Numbered from the stretch's first letter, positions 47,412 through 57,674 are shown. The stretch: 64,000 nt of DNA from Wolbachia endosymbiont (group A) of Longitarsus flavicornis (GCF_963931955.1 NZ_OZ008337.1:1488001-1552000); one strand, 5' to 3'. Numbers and translations are program-made. Notes: generated by a model not told the origin, from the letters alone.

Positions 47412-47503
47412 TACTCCCCTCCCTCCATGAACAAAACTTCAGCAGTCTTGTACTGTATTTATTAAAATTCTCTTATCTGTGGAGGTTCCTGCACTTACAT
47501 CTT

Positions 47504-50361
47504 TTAGGTGTGATAGGAATTATTTGTTGTATCTTTAAAAGGCGATAAATTATGGCTGCTGAAGCTTGTATGAGGACTTTTTTGATTTTGTGGCCCTGAG
47601 TTTTCTTTATTCTCCTTAGAACCTGTTCATAATCTTTTGAGGAACAAAGCAGTGAAAGCAAGAACTACCATTTGCAAGCTGGTGTTGAGTTTACGCTCGC
47701 AATTTTTCCATAACCGTCTACATTTTTCCAACCAAGCAAAAGAACGCTCTACAACCCATCTTTTTGGCAATACAGCAAAGGTATGTAATTCACTGCGTTT
47801 TATTACCTCAACAGTTGCACCAATAGTTGCTTTTATTTGTGTTGCAAAATTCTCTCCCGTATAGCCTGCATCAACCAGTACATTTTTAACTCCCGAGAGG
47901 TTTTCTTTTGCATTTTCTACCATTCTCACAGCACTGCTACGGTCAGTTATCTCTGCTGTTGTTACATAAATTGCATGTGGCAAACCTTGCGTATCTACTG
48001 CAATATGGCGTTTTATTCCTGAAATCTTTTTGCCTGCATCGTAGCCTTTTTCTTCAGCAGTATCTGCATTTTTTACACTCTGTGCATCAATTATGCAGAA
48101 GCTGGTTTTTTCTTTCCGACCATTGTTTTGTCGGACTACGCCAACTATTTTTTTTTAACACCAGCTCCAGAACACTTTCTTTATTTGCATCTGGTTTTTC
48201 ACTCCACTTCTTAAAATAGTCGTAACAATTGCGCCATTTTGGAAACTCTTTTGGTAGCATTCTCCACTGACAAACGCTTTTCAGAACGTATAACACTCCA
48301 CAAAATACATCATACAAATCAAGTTTTCTTGGTTTTGTTTTTTTTCTACAGGACTCTAGATCTGGTAATATAATCTCAAATCTTTCCCGACTTATATTAC
48401 TTGGGTATAAACTCCTCATATATCCTAACTTATATACATTATCTCTTAGTTTATTCCTTTCTTGAGATCATGTACAGGTTCTTAGAAGAATTCCTTTCAC
48501 CTTTAGTTGAATGATTGCTCATAATTGGAGATATAGATGAATTAGAAGATTTTTTGTTGTGAGAAGCTATTGGTGTAGATGTAGCAGGAGAATATTTATT
48601 ACTGCTTTTTTCTGGCGAACGTGTGCAAGAAGAAACAGACGCTTCTTCTTGCACACATTGTGCAGAGCTTTCTTGTAATTGTGTAATTAATAAAGATCTT
48701 ATTTTTTCTATCTCTGATAATGTTACTTCTTTAGCATTATCTTCGATCTTTGTACTTACTCTTACTGATTCTTTTAACTCGCCTGTCACGCATTCTATTA
48801 TCTGTTGTATAGAAGATACATTTTCTTTTTCTTTTTCCGATAAAGCTTCTTCACATTGTCTCCTTTCAAGGGATTTATCCAAAAGTGATTCCTGCAAATT
48901 TGCTACTTTACTACCATAATCTTGCCGTATCTCTTTTAACTCAAGAGACTGATTTACAAGGAGTTCTTCTAAATCAATTACCTTTTGAAATAACTCTTCG
49001 TTTTCTTTTTCTCTTTGACCCAAAAGTTTATTTAATTCTCCGATCTTATCAAGATTTTTAGTTTTTTCCTCTTCTAATTCCTTGCATAGTTCTTCTTTTT
49101 GTTCTAAATCTTCAGCTAGCCGGATCGTTTCTTGCTTTTTTTTACTTAACTCTTCTTCCAATCCTTCTATTTTTTGACTTTTCTCTTCTGAAGACATTTC
49201 CAATTCTTTTATTTCTTTTTCTAATGAAGAGACTGAATTTTTTTCATTTTTTAATTCTTGCTGTGAGTTAGTGAGCTGTTTCTCTAACTGATTCACTTTC
49301 TCACTTAACTCTTCAATTTGGCTTTTTAAATCTTGATTATTTTTAGCCGGTTCATCAATTTCATTTGTGAATTTTCCCTTTTCCTTTTCAAGTTGAGATA
49401 ATTTCTCCATTAAAGAACTTACTTTTTCATTCAATTTCTTATTTTCATCACGTAATCCTTGATACTGATCTTTTGCACTCGGTTCTGTATTGTTAATACG
49501 TAACTCTTGTATCTTGTCATGCAGAGACTTTATTTTCTCATTTAACCTTTCAACTTCGCCTTCTAAACCTTTCACCTTTTGCTCTGACTCAGCTTTTTCC
49601 TTCTGCAGCTTATCGAGAGTATTTTTATTGCCGGCTTTCAGTTGTTCTTTCTCATCATTTAACTTCTTCACTTCGCTTTCTAAACCCTGCTTTTCTTGAG
49701 TTAATTCATTTAATCGATCCTCCACTTCTTTGCTTGCAGCTTCCAATTCTTGACCTTTCCGATTTGATTCTTGTCGTGCATCAGTTAGCTGTTTCTTTAA
49801 CTGCTCTATTTCCTCATTTAACCTTTCAACTTCGCCTTCTAAACCTTTTATCTTTTGCTCTAACCCAGCTATTTTCTTCTGCAAATTATCAGTGGCATTT
49901 TTATTGTCAGCTTCTAATTGTTCTTTCTCACCATTTAACTTCTTTACTTTACTCTCTAAATTCTGCTTTTCTCGAGTCAATTTACTTAATTGATTGTTTA
50001 ATTTCTCCACTGCTTTGCTTGCAGCTTCTTTTCCTAAAGCTATTTTATTTTCTAACTCTTGTACCTTACTCTCAAATTGTTGTTTTACGCTTTCTAACTC
50101 TTGCTCTTTTTCAGCAAATTTATTTTTCTCAACCTCTATTTTCTTATTATTACTAATTATTTTACATGAAAGTGCAAGCACCAAAATAGAAAGTATAGAC
50201 AAACTCAAGGCAACAGGAAGAGCTACATTAAAGGCTGCAATTGGAGATAAGAATGCAACATAAGGAGCAACAGCAAGTGTCCCAGACGCAAGCAATACCA
50301 AAGTAGCAAGAGCACCAGCTATAAGATATGGTGCATTGGCTTTATTATATAAATCCCTCAT
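47504..50361 (-). CDS. Membrane-anchored coiled-coil protein interrupted near its C-terminus by IS copy C
   Basis: Two spans (about 10-35 and 45-68), then coiled coil to about residue 570 and a Ser-rich tail. As it stands the frame runs into the IS and ends at 48451 (636 aa, last residues from the IS). Removing the IS and one TTA joins GERNSSK to ENKENSGPQNQKSPHTSFSS and the frame continues to a stop at 47504-47506, giving an original length of about 662 aa. The loss is a 37-residue disordered tail, so the protein may still work. Paralogue of the 46.1-47.4 kb gene. Confidence 0.75.
47619..48481 (-). mobile_element. IS5-family (IS1031-type) insertion sequence, copy C
   Basis: 863 bp, TTA duplication at 47616-47618 and 48482-48484. 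Predicted proteins equal to copies A and B. Inserted in the 3' end of the coiled-coil gene. Confidence 0.9.
47627..48419 (-). CDS. IS5-family transposase, copy C (two overlapping frames)
   Basis: Frames 48419-48087 and 47983-47627 separated by the nine-A slippage site; complete DDE set. Confidence 0.85.
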
Positions 50362-50428
50362 TATTATTCTCTCACAATCAATAATGACTATGATAGCATA
50401 GATATCAAAGGAAGTGAAGCTATAAAAA

Positions 50429-52861
50429 TCAGTATAAATCTATATTCACTATGTATTTCCCGTCTTCAGTTTCAAGCTCAGACTGCATCCACTCTATCAT
50501 TTCCGCATTGCACACTGCCTGCAAATCATCCTGTGCAGATTGATCTAACTTATCCTCTTGTACGCTCGCTTTTATCATCAACTTTTTTATCAGATGCTTA
50601 ACTGATACATTATTATCTGCCTTCATCTTTCTGATAATGTTTAATATCTGAATAACATTATCTCCCATTTCCTCTGAATATTTATCATAGATAAGTTCTT
50701 CTTTGCTCGGCCAATTGCTTTGATTGTGTACAGAACTATAACTATACAACTGGTGGTATATCTCTTCTGTAATGTAAGGCAAGAAAGGTGCAAATAACCG
50801 CAAAATAATATTCAGTACATACGCCAAGCTTTGTTTTGCACTTAAACTGCTTCCGTACGCACGTTTTTTTACTAACTCCAAGTAACTATCACAAAAATCC
50901 TTCCAAAAAAATTCCTCTATTACACCCAAAGCTTCGCAGTATTCAAATTGTAATAGGTTATTCGTTGCTCTTTCTATAACTTTGTATAACTTAGACAATA
51001 TCCACTTATCCATTGTCTCGTGAGCAGAATTTATGCTCATCACTTGATGCTTTTCCATGAACATGGAAACGAACTTGCTAGCGTTCCAAAGTTTTGTAAC
51101 TAGGCGCTTGCCAATTTTGAATATATTTTCAGAGTAGACTGTATCAACTCCAAGCCTTGAGTTCGCTGCCCAATAGCGCACTACATCAGCTCCATAAGTT
51201 TCAAGTATTACATGAGGAGTGATGATGTTACCTTTTGATTTACTCATCTTTTTCTTATCATCGGCTAAACACCAACCGCTGATCATAATGTTTTTCCAAG
51301 GTAAAGAATCTGCATGATAATGTGCCTTTAAAATAGTATAAAAAGCCCAAGTTCTTATTATCTCATGGCTCTGGCTGCGCAGATCTGCAGGAAATATCGT
51401 ATCATAGCGATGATTTGGTAAGCTAAACTCACTGTTTACTGCCAGTGCACTCAGTTGAGGAGTAATTGAACTTGTGGCCCAGGTATCCATTACATCTTGA
51501 TCTGGGATAACCTCTTCTTTGCTATACCCTTTTGGCAAATCTTTCAATGGATCTATAGGCAGGTCCTTTACTTCAGCTAGAATAATTTTACCTTCTTCTC
51601 CCTTACGTTTGGAATACCATGCTGGAAATGGCACACCAAAATAGCGCTGCCTTGAGATGCACCAGTCCCAATTTAGCCCTTCTATCCACACTTCCATGCG
51701 TTTACGCATATTAGCTGGATGCCAATTGCATTCTTTTACTTCATCTAACACTTGAGCTTTTTGCTCTAAGGTCTTGATAAACCATTGATAAGTAGGCAAT
51801 ATCTCAAGTGGTGCACCAGATCTTTCTGCACACTTAACAGAATGAGAAATGCTAGTGCTTTCTATCAAAAGTCCTTTTTTAGTTAGGATTTCGATCATCC
51901 TCTTTCTTGCTGCTACAATTTTTAGTCCATTTATTTCATTTAGTATATTGTTTGTCATCCAAACATGAAGGTTCATCCTCCCATCCTGATCGATGATAAT
52001 TTTCATCGGCAGATTATGCTTTTGCTGCCAATATATGTCGAGTTCATCACCAAACGTACAGCACATAACAAGCCCAGTGCCTTTATCTATTTTGACCTTA
52101 TCGTCAGCAATGATTAGTACTTTTTCCTTTGTTATTGGCACCACCGCTGTTTTTCCGATTAGATGAGTGTAGCGCGCATCCTCTGGATGACAAAAAACTG
52201 CAACACATGCGGGAAGTAACTCAGGTCGTGTAGTTGCAATATTGATCTGCTCATTTTCTTGAGTAGAGAAAACTATCGTGTTTAAGGATGACTCAAAAAC
52301 TTTATCTTCTATTTCTGCTTGCGCAATTGCGGTTTTATCAACCGGGTCCCAAAGGATGGGCTGCATTTTTCTATATGCATACCCTTTATTATATAGATCA
52401 ATAAACGACATCTGTGAAAGCGTCACAGTTTCCTTGCTGATCGTGTGATATTCCAAATCCCAGTCATAACTAATGCCGACCGATTTAAATAGTTCCTTGA
52501 ATTCTTGCTTTGATTTTTCAATAACCTCATGGCACATCTCTATAAATTTTTCCCTGCCAACTTCTTTTGCGCGGGTTTTATAGGTTTGCTCAACCAATCT
52601 TTCAGTGGGAAGCCCATTATCATCAAACCCAATTGGATAAAACACATTTTTTCCCAGCATGCGCTGAAACCTTGCAATAAAGTCTGTATGGCAATAGCTG
52701 AATATATGGCCAATATGGAGTTTTCCCGATATTGTCGGTGGAGGTGTGTCTATAGTAAAAGTGTTATCCTTTTCACCATTCCATTTATAAACTTTACTTC
52801 CTTCCCACAATATGTTGCATTTGTCTTCAATTTCTTTAAAGCCGTATTTTTCTTTTAACAT
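50429..52861 (-). CDS. valS: Valyl-tRNA synthetase (archaeal-like, short form)
   Basis: 810-aa class I synthetase. PPPTISGKLHIGHIFSYCHT (HIGH box, about 39-58), the CP1 editing domain (TRPELLPACVAVFCHPEDAR), WCISRQRYFGVPFPAWYSKR and KKKMSKSKGNIITP (KMSKS) are all visible. It lacks the C-terminal coiled arm of typical bacterial ValS (about 950 aa); a short, archaeal-like ValS is known in Rickettsiales and is thought to be of ancient transfer. ATG at 52861. Confidence 0.97.
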   Translation of the reverse strand: MLKEKYGFKEIEDKCNILWEGSKVYKWNGEKDNTFTIDTPPPTISGKLHIGHIFSYCHTDFIARFQRMLGKNVFYPIGFDDNGLPTERLVEQTYKTRAKEVGREKFIEMCHEVIEKSKQEFKELFKSVGISYDWDLEYHTISKETVTLSQMSFIDLYNKGYAYRKMQPILWDPVDKTAIAQAEIEDKVFESSLNTIVFSTQENEQINIATTRPELLPACVAVFCHPEDARYTHLIGKTAVVPITKEKVLIIADDKVKIDKGTGLVMCCTFGDELDIYWQQKHNLPMKIIIDQDGRMNLHVWMTNNILNEINGLKIVAARKRMIEILTKKGLLIESTSISHSVKCAERSGAPLEILPTYQWFIKTLEQKAQVLDEVKECNWHPANMRKRMEVWIEGLNWDWCISRQRYFGVPFPAWYSKRKGEEGKIILAEVKDLPIDPLKDLPKGYSKEEVIPDQDVMDTWATSSITPQLSALAVNSEFSLPNHRYDTIFPADLRSQSHEIIRTWAFYTILKAHYHADSLPWKNIMISGWCLADDKKKMSKSKGNIITPHVILETYGADVVRYWAANSRLGVDTVYSENIFKIGKRLVTKLWNASKFVSMFMEKHQVMSINSAHETMDKWILSKLYKVIERATNNLLQFEYCEALGVIEEFFWKDFCDSYLELVKKRAYGSSLSAKQSLAYVLNIILRLFAPFLPYITEEIYHQLYSYSSVHNQSNWPSKEELIYDKYSEEMGDNVIQILNIIRKMKADNNVSVKHLIKKLMIKASVQEDKLDQSAQDDLQAVCNAEMIEWMQSELETEDGKYIVNIDLY

Positions 52862-52889
52862 AAATATTTCTCAATTTTAAACCTTAAGC

Positions 52890-52960
52890 TAGCAACGTCA
52901 TACCGCCGCGGTATCTCTAGATCCCGCTAACAAGCAGCGGAATGACGATGGTCGGTAAAC
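52890..52960. repeat. Palindromic repeat (single copy)
   Basis: CGTCATACCGCCGCGGTATC then CTAGATCCCGCTAACAAGCA, the same unit as at 12.4, 58.9 and 59.8 kb. Lies between valS and the next gene. Confidence 0.75.
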
Positions 52961-53103
52961 CTAAATTACTTTAGCTATAGCACAATTAAGTAAATACAGC
53001 TACGCCAAAATTTTACGAAAATAACACACTATGGAAAATATTACTTGATGTTAAGTTTTAAAGGCATCATACTACCTAAATATTATTTATATTGAGGTTT
53101 AAT

Positions 53104-54081
53104 ATGCTTACAGGGATTAATGGTACAATAAAGTTAGTTGGTAAAGAAGGTGGTCAGAAAATACAGCTTGCCATTTCAGAAGATGATTATGAAGAATTTA
53201 AAAAGTATAAAGACGTAGGTAGGAGTGGTGATATAATTAATGACAAGTTTTATGCGGGCTATACGCTAGATGATCAACAACTATATATTACTGGTTTTTA
53301 TCCTCAAGGAGATAATATAATCATAGATGTAAAATGCGTTGGGGAAAAGGGTGGCAAATATCAGAGTCGCCTAGAAGAAATGAAAAATCTGTTAGGCCTT
53401 AACAATGGGAAAGAGGAGATTATAGTAAAAAACCTATCTAAACATCCCATAACACAATTGTTAAAAGACAAAGAGGATAAAATAAAAGAATTAGAAACTG
53501 CAAAGAAAGAAGATGAGGGGAAACAGAAAGAATTACAAACTAAAGACGAGGAAATAACAGCATTAAAAGCTCAACAAAATACACAAGAAGTTGCGGACTT
53601 ACAGCAACAGTTACAAGCCAAAGACGAGAAAATAAAAGATTTAGAAGCACAGTTAAGCAACCAACCAAACGCTGTTCAGTTACAAGCTAAAGAGGATAAG
53701 ATAAAAGAATTAGAAGCTAAAATAAACCAACCAAATACTGAAGTTGAAAACCTAAAGAAAGACTTACAAGCTCAAAATTCTCAAGTTCAGCAGTTAACGC
53801 AGAAAAATAAAGAACTAGAAGCTAAAAACAAAACAACTGAGCAACCAAAACAAGGCAATGGAGCGAAGTACACCGCTACCGTTGGTATGGGTCTTGCTGC
53901 TGGACTGATAGCATTTACTGCACTTGAACGTACAGTTAAGTTAGAGATGTTAGTAATGATTGGTATAGCAGTAGCATCTGCACTTGTAGCCGGTGGTATT
54001 ACATATGCAGTATTACCTAGTACTCAAGTAGATGGAGCGGAAGCACAAGAAGTAAGTGGGGATAAGAAAAGCAAGCAATAA
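53104..54081 (+). CDS. Coiled-coil protein with C-terminal membrane spans (325 aa)
   Basis: No known family. Residues 1-115 form a domain shared with the 41.8 kb protein, ending EEMKNLLGLNNGKEE. Residues 120-255 are coiled coil with repeated units (LQAKDEKIKDLEAQL, KEDKIKELEAKINQ). Residues 262-312 hold two membrane spans (YTATVGMGLAAGLIAFTALE; MLVMIGIAVASALVAGGITY), the second similar to the frameshifted gene at 18.1 kb. ATG at 53104 with GAGG upstream; a TTG frame opens at 53092. Confidence 0.72.
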   Translation: MLTGINGTIKLVGKEGGQKIQLAISEDDYEEFKKYKDVGRSGDIINDKFYAGYTLDDQQLYITGFYPQGDNIIIDVKCVGEKGGKYQSRLEEMKNLLGLNNGKEEIIVKNLSKHPITQLLKDKEDKIKELETAKKEDEGKQKELQTKDEEITALKAQQNTQEVADLQQQLQAKDEKIKDLEAQLSNQPNAVQLQAKEDKIKELEAKINQPNTEVENLKKDLQAQNSQVQQLTQKNKELEAKNKTTEQPKQGNGAKYTATVGMGLAAGLIAFTALERTVKLEMLVMIGIAVASALVAGGITYAVLPSTQVDGAEAQEVSGDKKSKQ

Positions 54082-54167
54082 GGGTTGAGCTATAGTATCA
54101 AGTTAAGCTTAAAATATGGTTGAATAATTGTATGTATAATTATTAATCTTTTCGCAGTATTTTTACT

Positions 54168-54212
54168 ATGGCTCTTTCTAAATTTCTCGATCCCAAGAAT
54201 GATGTTGCGTTC
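54168..54212 (+). pseudogene. Rpn-type transposase, exon 1 (MALSKFLDPKNDVAF)
   Basis: Fifteen codons from an ATG at 54168, matching the N-terminus of PDDEXK transposases (compare 25.65 kb, SKFLDPKNNYAFKRIFGTEK). The frame is cut at 54213 by a group II intron and resumes at about 57243-57246. Confidence 0.8.
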
Positions 54213-54821
54213 GTGCGACGTGAAAAGTCGCTTATTAAATTGTTTAGCAGGTCACCCTGACTAAACCGAGTGTTTTGCCGCTCGTACCCTACTAGACTGT
54301 ACAAAAGCAGTAATGCTTTGTGCAAAGCGTTTAGGACAATGAACCCGCCTGAAAAGGAGAAGTTCGGTCTGCGAAGAAAGAACAATGCTATAAGTGTCGA
54401 GTTGGCACGGGGGCTAGGGTTAATGGTATGGATAGCGCAAGCAAATGATCCTAAGCATCGTTACGTCGAACAAGCCAAAGACACTGATAGGCTTGAACCA
54501 AAAGGTAAGTAGACTGGTTATCAAACTGAACGCATTTGATACGCAAACATCAAGGTCACCGGTGTAGAGATCAATCCTAACCCGTTGTTGTTTAATAGGT
54601 GGAACACGGAAACCCCATATATCTCTGGGTTGGATATTCAGTAAGGCCGATCGTGAGAAAGGCTTATGGGTATGTGGGATTGGGAGTGTGGAAAAAGTGA
54701 ACGCTCATCTGTAATGGATGTGATACAGGTTTAAACGTTACCTGGCTCGAAAGAGAACTGACGTCCACAATGGTCATCTTGGACAAGATTGTTTGTAAAA
54801 CTTTTAAAGAGAGGAAAGCAG

Positions 54822-55409
54822 ATGGTTACAGGTAAAATTGTAAGTGCACCTTTCGGTACTGCCGAGCACTGGAACCAAATTAATTGGTCTCAATGTAAGA
54901 AAAAAACCAGGAAGCTACAAGCTCGTATTGTTCAGGCAACAAAAGATGGGAGATGGAATAAAGTGAAAACTTTACAACATCTTCTCACACGTAGTTTTAG
55001 TGCTAAAGCATTAGCAGTGAAACGCGTAACTTCGAACAAAGGAAAATACACGGCTGGTGTTGATAATCAGTTGTGGCAAAGTCCTTCAGCTAAATCTCAA
55101 GGAATTGCTAGCCTAAAGCGACGTGGATATCGCTCTCAACCTATGAGACGCATTTATCTAATCAAGCCTGAGGGCGGCAAGCGGCCGATTAGTATTCCAA
55201 CTATAAAAGATCGTGCGATACAAGCCTTATACCTTATGGGCTTGGACCCTGTTGCAGAAACAATAGGAGACACTCACTCATATGGATTCAGGGTGCATCG
55301 TTCAGCAGCAGATGCGGTAAGTCAAATTTTCATAACATTGGCAAGACGTGATGCTCCGCAATGGATTTTAGAGGGGGATATTAAGAAGTGTTTTGATTAT
55401 ACATATTGA
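54822..55409 (+). pseudogene. Group II intron reverse transcriptase/maturase, N-terminal part
   Basis: About 195 aa from the ATG at 54822 (GAGAGGA upstream). RT domain 0-2 is present: YTAGVDNQLWQSPSAKSQG, RRIYLIKPEGGKRPISIPTI, KDRAIQALYLMGLDPVAE, DTHSYGFRVHRSAADAV and LEGDIKKCFD. The frame ends inside RT motif A (should read D-x-CFD-x-I-xH); the polymerase YADD site, maturase domain and endonuclease are lost. Confidence 0.88.
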
Positions 55410-55414
55410 TACTC

Positions 55415-56214
55415 CTATAAAAAATTTAGATTGTTGAACTTACCATCTTTAAAGTCCATAAACATTTTAACAGTTTCTGGTTTATCCTCAAATAGATATT
55501 TACCCTTTCCAATACTATCATCTTTCCGTATTTTAATTTGACCATTGTTTATTCTATCGTAAAGCCAGTGGCTGGGAACTTTAAGGATTTTTGCGATTTG
55601 TGGAATAGTAAAGTAACCAGGCACTTTAGTTGGATGTGATTGCCACTTTTTCAGAAAGATGTTATTCTTTAATCTAATTGTTTTTACTGTGCTTTCTAAT
55701 ACAACATTTTTCATGGGAGAGCGATGCCCATGTTCTTCTAAGTATTTAGCAATTTCCATATCTGTCTTGCCTTCTTTACTGAGCTTTATTATAGATTGCT
55801 CCATTTCTGTTGCTGCAGTTAATTCACGAAAAGATCTTACTGGAATAGGCACATTAGAAGTAGTAGTTTCTCCACCATGCCATACAATGCGTATTTGTAA
55901 GCAGTCGCGTTTAATTCTGTGTGCTACTACTTTATCAATTAGGCAACGGAGAAAGGACTTTCGTTGTTGACGTGACAGAACTGGCTTATGCCAAATCTCA
56001 GGTAATCTTTTGCCTACATCTAAAAATACTGTTTTCAATTTCTCAGATAATTGAGGTGTTGGTTTACGTGGATGCTGACGTTCGAACATAATTTCTGCTT
56101 GCTGGAGTTCTTTCAATGCTTGTTCCCAGCGTCTTTCAAGTTCTGCAGCTACAAGACGATTGTCAGGGTCTACTTGATTAAATTGTCTTTCTGCCAATCT
56201 AACTTGATACCTTA
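55415..56214 (-). pseudogene. Large serine recombinase, C-terminal part (WO-like)
   Basis: 266 codons open from the IS edge at 56214 to a stop at 55415. AERQFNQVDPDNRLVAAELE and RRWEQALKELQQAE are the coiled region typical of phage serine integrases, RQQRKSFLRCLIDKVVAHRI follows, and a helix-turn-helix (TIPQIAKILKVPSHWLYDRI) lies near the end. The N-terminal catalytic Ser domain is missing. WO phages integrate with such a recombinase. Just after its stop is a ribosome site and ATG (55403), the truncated start of a following gene. Confidence 0.82.
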
Positions 56215-57077
56215 GAACCTGTACATGATCTCAAGAAAGGAATAAACTAAGAGATAATGTATATAAGTTAGGATATATGAGGAGTTTATACCCAAGTAAT
56301 ATAAGTCGGGAAAGATTTGAGATTATATTACCAGATCTAGAGTCCTGTAGAAAAAAAACAAAACCAAGAAAACTTGATTTGTATGATGTATTTTGTGGAG
56401 TGTTATACGTTCTGAAAAGCGTTTGTCAGTGGAGAATGCTACCAAAAGAGTTTCCAAAATGGCGCAATTGTTACGACTATTTTAAGAAGTGGAGTGAAAA
56501 ACCAGATGCAAATAAAGAAAGTGTTCTGGAGCTGGTGTTAAAAAAAAATAGTTGGCGTAGTCCGACAAAACAATGGTCGGAAAGAAAAAACCAGCTTCTG
56601 CATAATTGATGCACAGAGTGTAAAAAATGCAGATACTGCTGAAGAAAAAGGCTACGATGCAGGCAAAAAGATTTCAGGAATAAAACGCCATATTGCAGTA
56701 GATACGCAAGGTTTGCCACATGCAATTTATGTAACAACAGCAGAGATAACTGACCGTAGCAGTGCTGTGAGAATGGTAGAAAATGCAAAAGAAAACCTCT
56801 CGGGAGTTAAAAATGTACTGGTTGATGCAGGCTATATGGGAGAGAATTTTGCAACACAAATAAAAGCAACTATTGGTGCAACTGTTGAGGTAATAAAACG
56901 CAGTGAATTACATACCTTTGCTGTATTGCCAAAAAGATGGGTTGTAGAGCGTTCTTTTGCTTGGTTGGAAAAATGTAGACGGTTATGGAAAAATTGCGAG
57001 CGTAAACTCAACACCAGCTTGCAAATGGTAGTTCTTGCTTTCACTGCTTTGTTCCTCAAAAGATTATGAACAGGTTC
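56215..57077 (+). mobile_element. IS5-family (IS1031-type) insertion sequence, copy D
   Basis: 863 bp, plus orientation. Flanks are TTA on the left (56212-56214) and TAA on the right (57078-57080), so unlike copies A-C it lacks a matching target duplication. One residue differs from the other copies (VLVDAGYMGENF instead of GYTGENF). Confidence 0.9.
56277..57069 (+). CDS. IS5-family transposase, copy D (two overlapping frames)
   Basis: Frames 56277-56609 and 56713-57069 around the nine-A slippage site. A Thr-to-Met change lies right after the second catalytic Asp region (GYMGENF), which may affect activity. Confidence 0.85.
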
Positions 57078-57242
57078 TAAGAAGGAATTTGTTATGTCCA
57101 AATATTCGATAAAAACTGTTGCCGGTTCTAAAGAAAAGGACTTAAGGTGGCTCGAGCCGTATGAAGGGAAACTTTCACGTACGGTTCCTAGAGGAGGGTT
57201 CGATGGGTAAATATCTTAGTCCATTGAACTCTTACTCTTTCC

Positions 57243-57443
57243 TGGCGTATCTTTGGCACTGAAAAGAATAAAGATATTCTCATTCACTTTCTCAATGATA
57301 TATTGGACTTCACTGGCAAAGATGAAATAGATGAAATAGAATTTCTCAGCACTGTCATGGATGCTGAAATTGCTTCTGATAGACAAAGTATAGTTGATGT
57401 TCTTTGCAGGGATTCTAGTGGGTCCAGATATATAATTGAGATG
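57243..57443 (+). pseudogene. Rpn-type transposase, exon 2, cut again by a second group II intron
   Basis: Continues exon 1: RIFGTEKNKDILIHFLNDIL-like reading, then DEIEFLSTVMDAEIASDRQS, IVDVLCRDSSGSRYIIEM. It stops being Rpn at 57444, exactly where the sequence becomes GTGCGACCTGAAAGTC, a second group II intron start. In relatives the next residues are QVAR. The rest of the gene is not in the window. Confidence 0.8.
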
Positions 57444-57600
57444 GTGCGACCTGAAAGTCTTCGGTCATATTGTTTAAAGGGAGAGGAATTCCTTCAGAAA
57501 GAAACTGAAAGAGTTCTAAAACTTATTAAACCAGGTGTCACCTAACCCACTGTTGTATGACAAAAGGAACAGGGTAAGGTCAGACACTAATGAGTAATAG
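57444..57600 (+). mobile_element. Second group II intron, 5' end only
   Basis: GTGCGACCTGAAAGTCTTCG starts domain I of another group II intron; further typical pieces are TTTAAAGGGAGAGG and AACAGGGTAAGGTCAG. It differs clearly from the first intron's 5' end, so it is a separate family. The 3' part is absent; the right boundary (about 57600) is approximate. Confidence 0.65.
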
Positions 57601-57674
57601 AAAGTCCTACAATAAGTCATTAATTGCAAAAATTTAATATAAATTATAAAATAAATCCACTGAATAAAAAATAT

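Larger units (their letters stand above)
54213..57242 (+). mobile_element. Group II intron, itself broken by a recombinase fragment and IS copy D
   Basis: The 5' end GTGCGACGTGAAAAGTCGC is the standard group II start. Structured noncoding RNA (domains I-III) fills 54213-54788, the reverse-transcriptase frame starts at 54822, and domain V is clear at 57154-57187 (GAGCCGTATGAAGGGAAACT, then TTCACGTACGGTTC), followed by a domain VI stem (GGTTCGATGG / CCATTGAACT). The middle (RT from motif A onward) is replaced by 55.40-57.08 kb material. The 3' boundary is uncertain by a few bases. Confidence 0.82.

Noticed and set aside
54143..54512. 80-codon frames on both strands around 54.3 kb
   Set aside because: They lie in the structured RNA part of a group II intron and show no protein features.
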